Positions 1-8,245 of a stretch of DNA of 64,000 bases are shown here, in pieces. The notes beneath the pieces were generated by a model. It was not told the DNA's origin and searched no databases. It was given only the letters and a program-made list of their open reading frames with translations. The translations under genes and the position numbers were made by a program. The stretch covers positions 62,001-126,000 of the forward strand of contig MPPA01000009.1 in the NCBI GenBank assembly GCA_001896725.1, in the 5' to 3' direction. Position 1 is the first letter of the stretch, and every line of letters begins with the position of its first letter. Source of the stretch: Methanococcoides sp. EBM-47 (GTDB lineage Archaea > Halobacteriota > Methanosarcinia > Methanosarcinales > Methanosarcinaceae).

Positions 1-260
1 AGGCTGTTCCTACAACCACATCATTGACATGCAAAGCCAAGTGCAGACTCCATGTATGGCGGTCTACGAACTCATGGACCATAATGATTACAAAAGGTAG
101 CCCCTCATCCTCCTGACAAAAATAATTAGTTCCCATGTAAGAATCATCCTATAGAGTACAACAAGTGAACATGAATTTAAACCACATGTCCACATAGATC
201 GATCTCATATGCAACATCACTTTTCTATGGGATATATATCATTGGTGTAGTTACAATACA
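1..260. other. window-edge region, ambiguous partial ORFs
   Basis: Two incompatible reading frames are open across the first 135 bases. On the plus strand, codons from base 2 to a TAG at 98-100 give a possible C-terminal tail of 32 residues ending HNDYKR. On the minus strand an ATG at 136 opens a frame (MGTNYFCQEDEGLPF...) that runs off the window. Neither matches a family I know and both have ordinary codon use, so I do not call either as a gene. Bases 140-260 hold only AT-rich sequence downstream of the next gene. Confidence 0.3.
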
Positions 261-1316
261 TCATGCATCAATAAATCTATTCAAGGGTACAGATCGTTCT
301 CTGCTTCTCTGGTCCTTGGTGAAAGCAGTAAAGGTAGAATTTTCTTTATCAAAAACAAAAATATATTCTACTTTAAAATATTCCCAATACTTCACATAAA
401 CTGAACGAGCATCTGAAATAACAACAGTAATGGTTGTTGAGTTTTCAGTAATATTGTACACTGGGTAATCTATCTCTTGTGGCAAGCTGGAATTATATAA
501 TGCAGCCGCTTTAGAGATGTATCTGGAATTCATGGCATTTAAAGTGGCATGAGATCTCTTTGGAATAAGGTCAGATCTATAAATACCATTCCAGTAAGTT
601 GTTTCAAATATCTTATAGTGCGTTTCATTAAAACTGTATGCACCAAGGAACTTCCCAAACGAGACGGGTGCCATATTCTGATATGAAATATCACAGTTTT
701 CCGTGGCCGAAACATATTTTACCAGCATGAGCTTGGTAAATGGTGCCAGAGCACACCAGATAATAAAAAGGCATGTTATAAAAACTATGATCAATCTATT
801 ATGTTGTTGCAGGAATCCGTATACGGGATCCATGTTTTGCCACTTTCCTTTATTTCTCTGATATCCTAATAATAGTATGAACAGAGGTATCATAGAAATT
901 ACATTTATAACTGGATCAAAGAAATCAAAGGCTCCCAGGGTAGAACTTTCCTTTATAAAAGGAAAAAGCGGGCGCATTTTCCAACTTGTTGCATAATCCA
1001 GATACACATGGCTAAGGATCGCCAGGAAGCACGCTATCGTAAGACGTATGTTCCTCTCTGCTATATGAAGGAGTAGCACAGCTAATATTATGAAAAGTAT
1101 AGAGTGCATGAATTCCCTATGCCCCAGAAAATAGAACAAACTGTTCCTTGTCTCATGGCTTAGGCCATTTTCCAGCAGGATGAATAGGGCATATGGAATA
1201 AAATCAAGATCAGGAAGTAATGAGAACAAAACCGCCAGTTTACCTTCTCTTTCTCGCAGCCCAAAAAGTGAAACAATGAGCAGGCCTATTCCTGCGTGGG
1301 ACAGAGAATTTACCAT
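261..1316 (-). CDS. membrane-bound metal-dependent hydrolase, DUF457/YdjM family
   Basis: A 351-residue multi-pass membrane protein. The N-terminal half carries the conserved polar pattern of the DUF457/YdjM family: H7 (LSHAG), D36 and D38 (LPDLDF), H66-R67 and H71 (GHREFMHS), and H103/D107 (LSHVYLDY), all between hydrophobic helices. Such His/Asp sets are thought to bind metal in a membrane-embedded hydrolase, but the substrate is unknown. Residues after about 215 form a soluble domain with no recognised fold. The ATG at 1316 has GGTGG just upstream. It lies alone on the minus strand, 113 bases from its nearest upstream gene, and nothing nearby points to a pathway. Confidence 0.75.
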   Translation of the reverse strand: MVNSLSHAGIGLLIVSLFGLREREGKLAVLFSLLPDLDFIPYALFILLENGLSHETRNSLFYFLGHREFMHSILFIILAVLLLHIAERNIRLTIACFLAILSHVYLDYATSWKMRPLFPFIKESSTLGAFDFFDPVINVISMIPLFILLLGYQRNKGKWQNMDPVYGFLQQHNRLIIVFITCLFIIWCALAPFTKLMLVKYVSATENCDISYQNMAPVSFGKFLGAYSFNETHYKIFETTYWNGIYRSDLIPKRSHATLNAMNSRYISKAAALYNSSLPQEIDYPVYNITENSTTITVVISDARSVYVKYWEYFKVEYIFVFDKENSTFTAFTKDQRSRERSVPLNRFIDA

Positions 1317-1429
1317 GATCCACCGTTTTTATTCAATGCTAAAATATCTACCACGACCATTGGTCAAAACGGGACAGACACTCTCTTCAACTTTTACGGG
1401 CGTTGAGTGTATCCGGTAAAAGAGAAAGA

Positions 1430-1855
1430 TCAATACTTTCCGAAAGAACGGGCAATCAACCTGTGCATTCCATGGATGCTCAATCCGTTCCCAAGGTACA
1501 GCATCGGACACCTGCCTATCAATATATTGCCTGATGTGCCTGAAGCTATTGCACGGACTTTTTCAGTATCGGTTCTCCAGTGAACCCAAATATCCTTACA
1601 ATTCCTGTCAATAAGATATTTTATGATATCAGCAGGTTCCATAGCCGTGATACCGATCACAACTTTTTCCACCGGCAGGGACAAAGCTTTAAGGGCAGCA
1701 TTGGTTTGGTCCCTATCCATACCTTTAATGTCCAGAACCTGCACGGACATGCCCTTTTTTTTGAGTTCTTCGATGGTCAATTTTATAGCTGGCTTTGATC
1801 TGTCGGTCACTATCAGATAACTTTTCCCTTCCCAAAAGCTTTCTTCATCATTCAT
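1430..1855 (-). CDS. CoA-binding domain protein (YccU-like)
   Basis: A 141-residue soluble protein resembling the small CoA-binding (Rossmann-like, CoA_binding_2) family. It shows a beta-alpha-beta start (SYLIVTDRSKPA), a mid-domain 'VVIGITAMEPADI' strand-loop and a C-terminal 'IGRCPMLYLG' segment. Members usually bind CoA or acyl-CoA in a sensory or accessory role, and the exact job is unknown. The ATG at 1855 is preceded by GGAAGG at good spacing. It follows fwdD by only 27 bases on the same strand, so it is probably the last gene of the fwd transcript. The family call rests on pattern and length, since the sequence is divergent. Confidence 0.6.
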   Translation of the reverse strand: MNDEESFWEGKSYLIVTDRSKPAIKLTIEELKKKGMSVQVLDIKGMDRDQTNAALKALSLPVEKVVIGITAMEPADIIKYLIDRNCKDIWVHWRTDTEKVRAIASGTSGNILIGRCPMLYLGNGLSIHGMHRLIARSFGKY

Positions 1856-1882
1856 GCTATACCTTCCTTATACATTGCTATA

Positions 1883-2290
1883 CTAGACCAGTTCATCAAG
1901 CGATGTAACCTTTTCTTCTTTTGATCTCGATAACACTGCTTCTATATTCTTGAAGGCAGGAACACCCGTACCTCCTGTATCAGCAGCCACAAGAGCATTA
2001 GCCCAGGGCCCATTTATCATGAACGCTGTTCCAGGATGAGGCTGTTCCAGGATTGAACTCTCAGCTTTTAGTACAACTCTTCCGGAGGCATTTTTTACTA
2101 TGACCGAATCTCCTGCTTTCACTCCAATTTTCTTCATATCATCCTTATCCAGCCTGATGACCGAAGAAAGTTCAGCATATTGTTCACTGAACCTGGAACT
2201 TTCCTGAGCAGTGTTCTGGAATATATCTCTGTGGGTAACGATGATGAACTTGAACTCAGGTTCGGTGAGGAATTGCCCGAATCCCATCAT
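1883..2290 (-). CDS. fwdD: formylmethanofuran dehydrogenase subunit D
   Basis: A 135-residue protein matching the molybdopterin-dinucleotide-binding domain that forms FwdD/FmdD. It has an N-terminal strand with 'FIIVTHRDIFQN', the 'AELSSVIRLDKDDMKKIGV' stretch and 'GDSVIVKN', typical of the beta-barrel that wraps the tungsto- or molybdopterin. With FwdB it makes the catalytic core that reduces CO2 to formyl-methanofuran, or runs in reverse in methylotrophs. It overlaps the end of fwdB by four bases (ATGA), so the two are translationally coupled. The FwdA, FwdC and remaining subunits are not in the window. The sequence does not tell tungsten from molybdenum isozyme. Confidence 0.85.
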   Translation of the reverse strand: MMGFGQFLTEPEFKFIIVTHRDIFQNTAQESSRFSEQYAELSSVIRLDKDDMKKIGVKAGDSVIVKNASGRVVLKAESSILEQPHPGTAFMINGPWANALVAADTGGTGVPAFKNIEAVLSRSKEEKVTSLDELV

Positions 2291-3540
2291 ATCTCCTCCA
2301 TGATACGAGCTATGATCTTTTCATCTGTAAGCTTGTTAGTTTCAATGATCTGCTTAAGTACCACTTCCACACCATCCATACGTATCGCAGTGCCATCACA
2401 TTCAACACCGCTAAGGGCAGAGGGAATGGTCACTTTGGACCTCCTGGATGTCAGGTTCTCACATGGGTCAATGGTAATTAATGGGATCTTAGCGAGTTTC
2501 TTTGCAATTGGCCCGGGAAGGCTTGCAAGAGGATCAGAGCCAATGATCATAGCCGCATCTATGATATCATTACTGATGAGCTCGATCACAGATTGCTGAG
2601 GTCCGTGCTCGATCTCTTCTCCTCTGAAATATACTCTGTTGATATGACCAGTTTCTCTGAAAAGGGTGTGATCAAAACCACGCATATTGTATTGTCCTAC
2701 CATAGGTATCAGATGGAATTTCGAAGTTTCGTTGAGCTTATCCATTAAGCTGAAGAGGGGGTCCAGTGAATCCAGGGAATATACCATACCAAGACCTGCA
2801 AACACCACTCCGAACTCTGCCTTTTTCAGTATATTTGCTAATTCCAGTATTCGCTTGGGATCCATATTGAACGGTGTCTTTGGAACCTTATTGGATAAAG
2901 CATTAAGAAGAGCGTTCATGAAGTCCGGGTCCGCTCCAACTGGTATCTCGTAGAGCTTATCACCACAAATGACAGCAGTATCGGATTTTCTTACATCTAT
3001 AATTATAGCTGTCCGGTCCTCTTCCCAGCCTCTCTGACGCTGTTTCCCCCGAGGGAAATAAGAATACATGGAAAGATGTCGTGGATGGGAATGTGAAGGG
3101 TCTGCCCCCCAGAATATGATCACATCAGCCATGTGTCGCACTTCGTCCAGAGTGCAGGTAGGTATTTTATTGTTGAGAATAGCCTCAACCAGAGGTCCTT
3201 GACAAAAAGAGGAAGTATCATCGATATGTGCACCAAGCTTTCTTGCAAGCTCTATGGCCTTTTGCTGAGCTTCCAGTGTGGAATTCCCATGTCCGAAGAC
3301 AAGAGGATGTCTTGCTTCCTTCAGTATCCTGGCAGCTTCCCTTATTGCAACGTTTTCATCAACTGTTTTTCCATCCACTGTACAGGGCATGGGTGAAACG
3401 CAACCTTTCATACGGGAAACACCTTTCCGACATGCTGTATCAACTCTGGTCACCCTATTGTCCTGCAGCTCCACTGCAATATCATCACACAGTAAGGCAC
3501 AGCCTGTGCAAACGAATGGTCCTTTATCCAATAATATCAC
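2287..3540 (-). CDS. fwdB: formylmethanofuran dehydrogenase subunit B (catalytic, W/Mo)
   Basis: A 417-residue molybdopterin oxidoreductase-type subunit. An N-terminal [4Fe-4S] site is visible at C11, C14, C18 and a later Cys (C37 or C47). The motif SSFCQGP places C113 where the Cys (or Sec) metal ligand of FwdB lies. 'FWGADPSHSHPRH' and the C-terminal 'PLASLPGPIAKKLA' are typical of the family. It carries out formylmethanofuran oxidation/CO2 reduction in the cytoplasm together with FwdD. The annotated start is GTG at 3540. A TTG at 3531 is placed better behind the GGAG sequence, so the first three residues are uncertain. It is 12 bases downstream of the polyferredoxin gene, in a four-gene or longer operon. 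Confidence 0.9.
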   Translation of the reverse strand: MILLDKGPFVCTGCALLCDDIAVELQDNRVTRVDTACRKGVSRMKGCVSPMPCTVDGKTVDENVAIREAARILKEARHPLVFGHGNSTLEAQQKAIELARKLGAHIDDTSSFCQGPLVEAILNNKIPTCTLDEVRHMADVIIFWGADPSHSHPRHLSMYSYFPRGKQRQRGWEEDRTAIIIDVRKSDTAVICGDKLYEIPVGADPDFMNALLNALSNKVPKTPFNMDPKRILELANILKKAEFGVVFAGLGMVYSLDSLDPLFSLMDKLNETSKFHLIPMVGQYNMRGFDHTLFRETGHINRVYFRGEEIEHGPQQSVIELISNDIIDAAMIIGSDPLASLPGPIAKKLAKIPLITIDPCENLTSRRSKVTIPSALSGVECDGTAIRMDGVEVVLKQIIETNKLTDEKIIARIMEEI

Positions 3541-3552
3541 TCCTGCAGAGGA

Positions 3553-4011
3553 TCATACGAACTCTATTGCTTTTGTAGGACATGTATCTATACATGCATA
3601 GCATAATGTCTTGTTGTGACCAAAACGGCGGCATTCATGAATATTCACTGGCCGGACTATACCATCCCTTATGTATAGGATTACCTTATCATTGCTTGGT
3701 GCCCTGCCACTACCTGTTCCTTCTGGGTCTCCCACCACGTTCACAGGACATGCCACTACACAGTTGCCACAACCTATGCATTTATCTTCATGCACAAGAA
3801 AACCCGTTTCAGTAACATTGTCCGCAGGAGTTATCAGCTCTTTGAGTTTTTCATAGCCTGAAAGATACTTTTCTTCCTTGAGAGGTGGGCAATCCTCTAT
3901 GCTGATCTTACGTGCCAGCAGGTCCACTGCAAAGGCCATACATGTAGCCTTTCCACATTTTTTGCAGTTTGTTTTTGGCAGTAGCTGATATATCCCCATT
4001 AGATTGGACAT
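3553..4011 (-). CDS. polyferredoxin-like Fe-S protein with CdhE-type Fe-S domain
   Basis: 152 residues, starting at the ATG at 4011, which has GGAG nine bases upstream. A longer frame to 4080 has no such site. The N-terminus carries C16-x2-C19-x4-C24-x16-C41, the [4Fe-4S] domain otherwise known from the corrinoid Fe-S subunit of CO dehydrogenase/acetyl-CoA synthase and related (Fe-S) proteins. It is followed by a ferredoxin set (C78, C81, C84, C88) and a second cluster set (C127, C137, C140, C144). It probably passes electrons to or from FwdB/FwdD, whose genes follow directly. That is inference from operon position. It resembles the electron-transfer subunits of Fwd/Fmd operons but is not a standard FwdF or FwdG. 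Confidence 0.75.
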   Translation of the reverse strand: MSNLMGIYQLLPKTNCKKCGKATCMAFAVDLLARKISIEDCPPLKEEKYLSGYEKLKELITPADNVTETGFLVHEDKCIGCGNCVVACPVNVVGDPEGTGSGRAPSNDKVILYIRDGIVRPVNIHECRRFGHNKTLCYACIDTCPTKAIEFV

Positions 4012-4034
4012 ATTACGTTCTCCTTCGGGAATGC

Positions 4035-4328
4035 TCACTGTCCAGCATTGTTGTTCTTGAAGAACAGAGCACAATGGCAACTTCCATTTATCTTGACCTC
4101 TTCTTCATGGTACACACATGGACAGATTATATTCTTATCTTCTTCCTTGTCTCCGGTAACTATCCTGCAAGGACAGTATTGATGCCCTAGCTCGTTCCTG
4201 TTCCTTGTAAGGCCATCGATGATCATCTGAAGTATTTCTTCATCAGGGTTAAGAACATATCCTTTTTTATCTGCATATCTAACAAGCCATTCTCTTGTCT
4301 TTTCAACTATGTGTTCATGCTTGACCAT
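4035..4328 (-). CDS. ferredoxin-thioredoxin reductase catalytic subunit-like protein
   Basis: 97 residues with the cysteine order CPC (52-54), CPC (69-71) and CHC (84-86), the arrangement of the FTR catalytic beta subunit, which holds a [4Fe-4S] cluster beside a redox-active disulfide. Archaeal homologues reduce thioredoxin-like proteins using ferredoxin. The ATG at 4328 has GGTGA upstream. It is the first gene of an operon with the polyferredoxin, fwdB and fwdD, and ends 23 bases before the polyferredoxin start. That position suggests thiol-based redox control, or electron supply tied to formylmethanofuran oxidation, but the link is inferred only. Confidence 0.8.
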   Translation of the reverse strand: MVKHEHIVEKTREWLVRYADKKGYVLNPDEEILQMIIDGLTRNRNELGHQYCPCRIVTGDKEEDKNIICPCVYHEEEVKINGSCHCALFFKNNNAGQ

Positions 4329-4825
4329 TCATCTCACCAGGATTTGATATTGATCTGTTGGGCCCATTATATCTTTTAGACCCGCGGGTCCGTTGAAAAT
4401 ACTATCATTTTGGAAACTATGGATTTTCAGGTATGTTTCAGGACTAAATATATGATCCAAGGGGTCCACTTCAATACATTATGGAGTGGATATATTAAAT
4501 GTGTAACGCTTAGTGATCTCCTATCAAGAGCACTGGGTGCCATATTGATCCCAAAAAGGGCTGTTTTCAGGCATTGGTCCCCAAATATAGAGTATGCCAT
4601 GAACTCTTATTTTGAATAGATATTGTATTATTTTTATTTTGGCATGTACATTGATGCCCACATGATAAATGACCTTGACAAAAATATGAGACCATTAATT
4701 AAATGGCCTATTTTACTTAATAGGACCATGATATTCCAACATGCGAGGACATGAAATCAATACTGTATCAGTTGCTATTGATCTCAGTTGTTTACCTGAA
4801 TGAATTATTTGCTCGCACTATCACA
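4329..4825. promoter_or_regulatory. intergenic region upstream of the FTR-fwd operon with GC palindrome
   Basis: About 500 gene-free bases separate the pth2 3' end from the fwd operon. A perfect 12-base palindrome GACCCGCGGGTC lies at 4379-4390, some 50 bases upstream of the FTR start, standing out in AT-rich sequence. This makes it a candidate operator or stem-loop. AT-rich TATA-like runs occur near 4450 and 4490 on the minus strand. A plus-strand open frame at 4410-4619 starts with TTG, has no ribosome site and no family resemblance. I see no RNA gene here. Confidence 0.4.
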
Positions 4826-5173
4826 TTATAGGAGTTTTAGATCCTTGGTTATCCTGTCAATATCCTGAGCCTTTGCAGGACCAATGCCAAGGACGGTCAC
4901 TGTTCCGGGTTCAATCTCTGTAAGGCCTGCATCAGTGATGAGGGCAGTGGAAAAACCTTCTCTTCTGGCCTTTTCTTTTAGCTCGAAAAGGTCCTTTAAT
5001 GTGGGGACACGTAACACCACTTTTTTCTGCCCTCCTTCCTTCCATTTATCAAGAGCGGATCTTGAAGCCCAGCTGCTGGCAGATACTGCCGCATGTGCAA
5101 CCTGTACTGCAAGTTTACCTTTTGAAAGTTTCAGATCATCTCTTACAACGATGCATTGTTTATATTCATCCAT
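4826..5173 (-). CDS. pth2: peptidyl-tRNA hydrolase, archaeal/eukaryotic type (Pth2)
   Basis: 115 residues, the normal length of Pth2. It has the family's N-terminal 'KGKLAVQVAHA' with the catalytic Lys/His region (K18-H27), the 'KVVLRVPTLKDLFEL' strand-helix, 'TALITDAGLTEIEPGT' and the C-terminal 'VLGIGPAKAQDIDRIT'. It releases tRNA from peptidyl-tRNA that drops off ribosomes. It is on the minus strand downstream of mptN (55 bases apart) and may be co-transcribed with it, as housekeeping genes often are in these genomes. Confidence 0.95.
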   Translation of the reverse strand: MDEYKQCIVVRDDLKLSKGKLAVQVAHAAVSASSWASRSALDKWKEGGQKKVVLRVPTLKDLFELKEKARREGFSTALITDAGLTEIEPGTVTVLGIGPAKAQDIDRITKDLKLL

Positions 5174-5228
5174 TAACTAAGCCTCTTATAAATATATTTT
5201 ATTTTGTTTTATTTTATTTTGTAAGGAC

Positions 5229-6137
5229 TTATAATGATCTTGATAATATATAATCAAGAATATATCCGGCAACATTAACCCCACATGAGCTATATATACC
5301 TGCCCCGGAAGGAGTACCATTTACCTCAAGGACCATGGTACCTCCTAATCCTTCTATAAGGTCCACTCCTGCAAATACTGTACCTACCGCCTCTGCAGCT
5401 TCTATACAGATCCTTTCCTGTAGATGCGAAAGGCAGCACGGTGATGATGTGCCACCCTGGCTCAGGTTATTTATCCAGTGGCCTTCCCGCCCACTGCGGT
5501 ATATGGAACCCAGCACCTTGCCGTTCACCACAAAAGCACGTATATCCCTTCCCTGGTTCTCTATGAACTCTTGGATATACAGCATCCCCCAGCTATCTAT
5601 CATTTGTGCGATCTGATGTTTCCAGGGAACAGGCGAGATAGAACCCTTTGGTTCCACCATCTTTCCATTCCTGATCCTGATAATACCCTTTCCCTTGTAG
5701 CCAAAAACAGGTTTTACGACCACATCCCAAAGATCAGTGATCATCTCAATGGCCTTTTCCTTATTCTGTACCGAGAACGTAGCCGGTACAGGAAGCTTTG
5801 CCTTTGCAAGCAGGTATGTTGTATGATATTTATTTGCAGCATTCCTTATAGCTTCGGGACTGTTCAGTATAAGTGTGCCCTGCATTTCCAGTTGTCTTAG
5901 AACATCGAACCTGAAGGACACGCCTTCCATGGGCCCGGCACCTACATCCCTTACCACTAGTGCATCAAGTGTCGGAAGAGCGAGGCCCTGACAGTAGATC
6001 ACTACATCTTCTTCTATAACAACCTCTGTATGACGCAGATCAATAAGGTAAGTCTCAAACTCTCTATCCACTGCAGCTTTTAGGAGTGCAGCAGCAGTCC
6101 AGTCATGTGGATCAGTGACAGCAATTCCAAGTTTCAT
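5229..6137 (-). CDS. mptN: tetrahydromethanopterin:alpha-L-glutamate ligase (MptN), ATP-grasp
   Basis: 302 residues of the RimK-like ATP-grasp family. It has an N-terminal pre-ATP-grasp domain (LGIAVTDPHDW...), the ATP-binding strand 'VVVKPVFGYKGKGI', the 'YIQEFIENQGRDIRAFVV' segment and the metal-binding 'VLEVNGTPSGAGI' end (E and N ligands). In methanogens this group adds glutamate to tetrahydromethanopterin to make tetrahydrosarcinapterin, the C1 carrier of Methanosarcinales. The ATG at 6137 is chosen over the TTG directly before it. A related possibility is the F420 ligase CofF or another RimK paralogue. The 'RDVGAGPMEGVSFRFDVL' region fits MptN best from memory. Confidence 0.8.
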   Translation of the reverse strand: MKLGIAVTDPHDWTAAALLKAAVDREFETYLIDLRHTEVVIEEDVVIYCQGLALPTLDALVVRDVGAGPMEGVSFRFDVLRQLEMQGTLILNSPEAIRNAANKYHTTYLLAKAKLPVPATFSVQNKEKAIEMITDLWDVVVKPVFGYKGKGIIRIRNGKMVEPKGSISPVPWKHQIAQMIDSWGMLYIQEFIENQGRDIRAFVVNGKVLGSIYRSGREGHWINNLSQGGTSSPCCLSHLQERICIEAAEAVGTVFAGVDLIEGLGGTMVLEVNGTPSGAGIYSSCGVNVAGYILDYILSRSL

Positions 6138-6240
6138 CAAGGTTATAGGGAAGTATAAGTATTAAAGTTCTCAGTGAGAATTACATAGTATCATTTCGTT
6201 AAAACAATATAAAAATATTCACTTAACAAGGAATGTTTTC

Positions 6241-6420
6241 ATGTTCATAGCAGTGTACAAGGATAAATGCACGGGCTGCGGTTCATGTGTCAGCACATGT
6301 CAGAACCAAGTATTGGTCATCGAGGATGGATCATGCAGGGCTGTAAGGACAAAGAATTGCAGATATTGCATGGATTGTGTGGCTTCGTGTGATCTTGGTG
6401 CCATAAAGGTTTTTGTCTGA
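6241..6420 (+). CDS. small 2[4Fe-4S] ferredoxin
   Basis: A 59-residue protein that I translated by hand: MFIAVYKDKC... ending AIKVFV, ATG 6241 to TGA 6418-6420. It has two classic ferredoxin motifs, CTGCGSCVSTC and CRYCMDCVASC, each C-x2-C-x2-C-x3-C, though no proline follows the last Cys. AAGGA lies about ten bases upstream of the start. It is divergent from mptN. It probably serves as a soluble electron carrier, and the partner is unknown. Confidence 0.85.
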   Translation: MFIAVYKDKCTGCGSCVSTCQNQVLVIEDGSCRAVRTKNCRYCMDCVASCDLGAIKVFV

Positions 6421-6455
6421 AACAGGTATCAAAAAAAGTGAGGTTTAGCATCATC

Positions 6456-6953
6456 TTATTGATATAGCTCTACTATCTCCACCTCAAGACTTTCCGGATC
6501 AAGCAAGGCCACTGTTCTGCGCCCAGTGAGCAAACCAGTGGTTTCACCAGGATTGATAATGGGTGTTCCATAGTCTGTCACCACACCGGCAGTATGGGTG
6601 TGCCCTCTTACAATAACATCGAACATGCCGGAAGCAGCCATAGCTTTGATCTGCTCTTCATATATCCCATGCAGAAGTGCTATTCTCCTTCCTTCCAGAT
6701 GCAGGTCCCCGAAATCACTGCAGCATTGTGCTCCAAAATCTTCGAACCATTTTTTAAGCAGCAATCTGTCCCCATCATTGTTCCCGAAGACAAAGTACAA
6801 TTTCGCGTTCAGCTCTTTGAAGACCCTTTCAGTGAAAGGGGATACAATGTCCCCAGCATGCAAAACAGTTAAAACGCCTTTTTTGTTGAAGAACTCCACA
6901 GCCTGTTCGATAGCTTCAAGATTATCATGTGAGTCGGACATCAAACCTATCAT
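6456..6953 (-). CDS. YfcE/MJ0936-family metallophosphodiesterase
   Basis: 165 residues, the usual size of archaeal MJ0936-like phosphodiesterases. Metal ligands are all visible: D7 and H9 (SDSHDN), D35 (HAGD), N59 (FGNND), H95 (LLHG), and H118/H120 (RGHTHTAG). These enzymes use two divalent metals to hydrolyse phosphodiesters in vitro, and the natural substrate is not settled. It stands alone, convergent with the small ferredoxin gene (36 bases between). Confidence 0.9.
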   Translation of the reverse strand: MIGLMSDSHDNLEAIEQAVEFFNKKGVLTVLHAGDIVSPFTERVFKELNAKLYFVFGNNDGDRLLLKKWFEDFGAQCCSDFGDLHLEGRRIALLHGIYEEQIKAMAASGMFDVIVRGHTHTAGVVTDYGTPIINPGETTGLLTGRRTVALLDPESLEVEIVELYQ

Positions 6954-7565
6954 AACCTACACCTGTTCTTTCTTTGACCTAAAGTTTCCCCTCTATCCTT
7001 AAAAGATTATTGAATACTTTTTCTAGTTGTTTTCATATACCACCCTTGCGGTAATATGAACACGCTCATTTTTCCAGATGAAAGTTGTTTAGGGTCAGCA
7101 CCTTCAGCTAGGTAGCCAGCACTATCAGAGTTTCATATTTCATATGATCTGAGATATTCTCAACATGTTCGATCTTAACGACCTTATATTCCATACCATT
7201 GCACAGAGAACATCTTTCAGAGTTCTGGTATCTTCTCTATCACAGTTCTTGGGTATCAGGAACCTCATGGTCAAATGAGATTAAAAAAGGTATATGTGCG
7301 GTACTTAGGCTAAACTAGCAGAAGTATGAGGACAGGAACAAAAAAGATAATGTTGAAGGATTCCTTTCCTCTGTACAAAGAGGAAAGGAACCTTTTCTGT
7401 TTTTAGGCATCTCTGCCGGCATCATCGCACCACCGATGAGCTCGTACCAACCAACCTCATTTGGGATTTATCTTTGCCTCAGCAATACAACCTTTCACTT
7501 TTAACTATTTAAGTTTTTCTTCACTTTACTGTATACTAATTCTAATTATAATGAGGTCTTGTTCC
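6954..7565. other. gene-free stretch with decayed ORF traces and a stem-loop
   Basis: No intact gene is visible in about 610 bases. On the minus strand around 7118-7266 there are pieces of a small cysteine protein in two frames: a start MRFLIPKNCDRED in one, and SERCSLCNGMEYKVVKIEH in the next, ending at TAG near 7117. This looks like a frameshifted zinc-knuckle gene. At about 7364-7392 a 12-base inverted repeat TTCCTTTCCTCT / AGAGGAAAGGAA forms a hairpin, possibly a terminator or a repeat end. Confidence 0.35.
7118..7266 (-). pseudogene. possible frameshifted small CxxC protein
   Basis: Reading leftward from an ATG at 7266, MRFLIPKNCDREDTRTLK is in one frame. The continuation with CSLCNGMEYKVVKIEH and ISDHMKYETLIVLAT is in another frame and ends in TAG. 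The combined product would be a small protein with a CxxC knuckle. Intact relatives are not known to me, so this is a tentative reading of decay and could be chance coding-like sequence. Confidence 0.25.
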
Positions 7566-8132
7566 TCATTTAGATGAACCATTAGACCGCTTCTGATCTA
7601 ATGCTATATTATTTATGACATTCTTCAAAGCATCTGAATATATATTAAAAGCTCTCTGGTTGTAACACACCAAGATTACTTCATTAATAGTATTTACTTC
7701 AGTAAGGAAATCCCAGACGGACCGAACAGCGATATCAGCAGCCCTTTCTATAGGAAAACCATAAGCACCTATACTTATTCCCGGGAAAGCAATGGACCTT
7801 ATTTGATATTGCCGTGCAAGTTCCAAGGAACTTCTATATGCACGATAGAGCATTCTATCTTCATCACACATGCCCCCTTTCCACACGGGTCCTACGGTAT
7901 GTATCACCCATTTTGCCGGGAGATTGTATCCCCTTGTAATCTTTGCCTCCCCGGTGGGACAGCCTCCAAGCTTACGGCACTCCTCAAGCAATTCGGGACC
8001 AGCTGCCTGATGGATAGCCCCATCTACACCTCCTCCACCAAGCAAAGAATTGTTAGCTGCATTAACAATGGCATCGACACGTTGTGTCACTATATCGTCC
8101 ATTATCACTGAGATCCGGTCAGATATTTCCAT
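7566..8132 (-). CDS. macrodomain (ADP-ribose-binding) protein
   Basis: 188 residues from the ATG at 8132, which has AGGAG upstream. The longer frame to 8303 lacks support and runs into the divergent gene. It is an almost pure macrodomain: '[23 protein letters not shown]' in two parts (NAANN and the GGGGVD loop), '[12 protein letters not shown]', and '[15 protein letters not shown]', which are the ADP-ribose-binding loops of the O-acetyl-ADP-ribose deacetylase/YmdB-like class. It probably removes ADP-ribose-type modifications or deacetylates O-acetyl-ADP-ribose. It is divergent from the dipeptidase gene with a 113-base spacer. Confidence 0.93.
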   Translation of the reverse strand: MEISDRISVIMDDIVTQRVDAIVNAANNSLLGGGGVDGAIHQAAGPELLEECRKLGGCPTGEAKITRGYNLPAKWVIHTVGPVWKGGMCDEDRMLYRAYRSSLELARQYQIRSIAFPGISIGAYGFPIERAADIAVRSVWDFLTEVNTINEVILVCYNQRAFNIYSDALKNVINNIALDQKRSNGSSK

Positions 8133-8245
8133 GATATTGACTCTCCTGATACTTTGAATATTTTTAGATACCTGTGTATGTGAATTCTGAGCGATGCAGG
8201 TAATAGATATGCACAATAAAATACTATAAAGATTATGATGTTCAC

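Noticed and set aside
3133-3601. Plus-strand frames opposite fwdB.
   Set aside because: They are shadows of a strongly conserved gene on the other strand, with no ribosome site.
4410-4619. Plus-strand 69-residue frame upstream of the fwd operon.
   Set aside because: TTG start, no ribosome site, no resemblance to any family, and it lies in promoter space.
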